A stretch of 5,707 nt of DNA from contig JAQVGE010000069.1 in the NCBI GenBank assembly GCA_028696935.1, positions 1 to 5,707 of the forward strand, read 5' to 3'. Each line of letters opens with the position of its first letter. Position 1 is the first letter of the stretch. Shown here piece by piece: positions 4,525 to 5,707 of the stretch. The position numbers and the translations under genes are program-made. The stretch is from Minisyncoccota bacterium (GTDB lineage: Bacteria > Patescibacteria > Paceibacteria > UBA9973). The notes under the pieces were generated by a model that made no database searches, had not been told where the DNA came from, and was given only the letters and a program-made list of their open reading frames with translations.

Positions 4525-5707
4525 TTATCGGATACTCTTCTCTTTGATCTTAAATGGTTCCGCAACTGTCACTTCATCAATATCTGTTCTGACCGTAATT
4601 CTTCTGTGTTTTGTTTCTTCAAAGAGCTTTTTAATGATTCGGTTGGCTATCATCATACCTGATTCATAACTGCCCGTTGGGAGTAGAATAACAAACTGTG
4701 ATTCACTGTACCTTGCTGCAACATCACCGATTCTTAACGAGTCTTTTAAGATCATTTCAAGACGGTCCATCATCTTGCCCATTAAGAACTGATCCAACTG
4801 TCCATTACTACTTTTTGCAGTTGCATTTGCATGCTCTAATGTGATCAGAAGTACATATTCAGGCATCTCAAAACGCTTGATTTTTCTGGCTTCTAGACGA
4901 TATATTTCACGAAAAATGGGATACGCGCAGATAAAAGCACCATCCGTTTCTTCTTCCTGCATATCCTGATGGATATCTTCTATTTGTGCCGCGGAATTGC
5001 TTTTTTGTATATTATAAAGTTCTTCCTTCAGCGCCTGCAATGCAGTGGAATTACGTTCACCATAAGAAGAATACAACAGTTTTTCTGCCTTCTTAAAATG
5101 CTCTGTTGCAAGTTCTTTTTTCTTTTGAAAGATCAGTGATTTGATCATATTAAAATGAAGCTGTTCATCTGTTGCGTCCAGCTTCAATGCTCTGGCACAG
5201 ATCTGCTCTACTTCATGATATCTTGCACTTGATATATACATTTCCGAAAGGTTCTTAGCACCTGTTAGAAACATAGAATGATAATAGGTAAACAGTGGTG
5301 CGACCCAGTGAAGATCTGAATATTTTGCAAGAAATCCGCCCTGATATAATTCAATTGCAGCTTCATAAGAACGGATGCTTTGATCATGAGAGCAACTCAT
5401 TTCACGCGCTTTTAAACAATGACGCTCGAATTCTTCCGCATCGACCAGAATTCTGACATCCGGGTTCCAGGCATAAGCGCCGCGACTTGTTAAAATAAAA
5501 TTATCATCGCCAAATACTTTTTTTAATGCATTGCGCAGGCGATACATGAGGTTCTTAAGTGCTCCCTCGGGATTATCCGTTTCATCCTGTTGCCACAACG
5601 CTTCTGAAAGTTCCTGTACAGTCAGTGCATGCTCTCTATGTACGACCAGAAAGGACAATAACTTGACCAACATTTCTGATCTGATGATAACTTCATTGAG
5701 TACGCCT
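4525..5707 (-). CDS. SARP/BTAD-family transcriptional regulator with a degenerate C-terminal GGDEF domain (5' end outside the window)
   Basis: The frame is open to the right edge. The Met at 5673 has no ribosome binding site and 11 sensible residues precede it (GVLNEVIIRSE), so the true start lies outside. Numbering from that Met: a winged-helix DNA-binding domain (1-73: LLSFLVVHREHALTVQELSEALW, NPEGALKNLMYRLR, then the FILTSRGAYAWN wing); a bacterial transcriptional activation (BTAD/TPR-like) domain (77-222: helical repeats around GGFLAKYSD, ARALKLDATDEQLHF, YGERNSTALQALKEEL); a linker; and a GGDEF-like domain (245-370: FICAYPIFREIYRLEARKIKR, SLRIGDVAARYSESQFVILLP, ANRIIKKLFEE). The catalytic GGDEF position reads SESQF (323-327), so diguanylate cyclase activity is not expected; a sensory or protein-binding role is more likely. 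By family the protein should be a cytoplasmic DNA-binding activator. A role in controlling the adjacent adhesin operon is inferred from position only. It ends at its own terminator. Confidence 0.87.
   Translation of the reverse strand, partial: GVLNEVIIRSEMLVKLLSFLVVHREHALTVQELSEALWQQDETDNPEGALKNLMYRLRNALKKVFGDDNFILTSRGAYAWNPDVRILVDAEEFERHCLKAREMSCSHDQSIRSYEAAIELYQGGFLAKYSDLHWVAPLFTYYHSMFLTGAKNLSEMYISSARYHEVEQICARALKLDATDEQLHFNMIKSLIFQKKKELATEHFKKAEKLLYSSYGERNSTALQALKEELYNIQKSNSAAQIEDIHQDMQEEETDGAFICAYPIFREIYRLEARKIKRFEMPEYVLLITLEHANATAKSSNGQLDQFLMGKMMDRLEMILKDSLRIGDVAARYSESQFVILLPTGSYESGMMIANRIIKKLFEETKHRRITVRTDIDEVTVAEPFKIKEKSIR

Noticed and set aside
4466..4669. Plus-strand open frame of 67 codons starting within the terminator
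   Set aside because: It begins in the terminator hairpin and runs antisense to the regulator's GGDEF-like domain. It has no recognisable family and is most likely a shadow.
1..5707. The window as a complete circular element
   Set aside because: Joining the right end to the left end does not continue PurA sensibly after PKIL and does not give the regulator a start. No replication or recombination gene is present.

Overview
The window looks like a piece of a low- to mid-GC Firmicutes genome, most probably a gut Lachnospiraceae/Clostridia relative. The evidence is strong AGGAGG-type ribosome binding sites, a secreted multidomain adhesin with the fibro-slime, SpaA/Cna-B and VSxN-linker architecture common in that family, a SipW-type signal peptide protein, and a SARP/BTAD regulator with a C-terminal GGDEF-like domain. 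All recognisable genes lie on the minus strand, so transcription runs from the right end towards position 1. No RNA gene, CRISPR array, integrase or transposase is visible.

Read in the direction of transcription, the layout is as follows. (1) Positions 5707-4525 hold a regulator cut by the right window edge: winged-helix DNA-binding domain, BTAD/TPR-like domain, then a GGDEF-like domain whose signature loop has become SESQF. A strong intrinsic terminator (4469-4506) closes this unit. (2) Positions 4317-4468 are intergenic and hold a candidate promoter, a pair of TGTGAC direct repeats 11 bp apart, a 10-bp palindrome in the promoter spacer, and a strong Shine-Dalgarno. (3) Positions 4316-420 encode a 1298-residue secreted adhesin: signal peptide, Ser/Thr/Asn-rich VSxN linker, Lachnospiraceae-type beta module, fibro-slime domain, Cna-B domain, fimbrial-type beta domains and a C-terminal Cna-B-like domain. 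It has no LPXTG motif and no C-terminal membrane anchor. (4) Three bases further on, a TasA/camelysin-like SipW-dependent protein begins at 416; its ribosome binding site lies inside the end of the adhesin gene.

The TasA-like protein is recognisable only to about residue 98. At about position 121 the sequence switches abruptly, in a different frame and at a higher GC (50% against about 34%), to an internal piece of adenylosuccinate synthetase (purA) that runs off the left edge. Both genes are broken at the same point. This is either a chimeric assembly join or a real rearrangement. The heptamer at this join (TACGCCT, 116-122) is also the last seven bases of the window.

My inferred working model is a regulator-controlled surface or biofilm-matrix module: a SARP/degenerate-GGDEF regulator next to an operon of a giant secreted adhesin and a TasA-like matrix subunit. 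The individual protein families are known. The combination, the apparently unanchored adhesin and the purA join deserve a second look.
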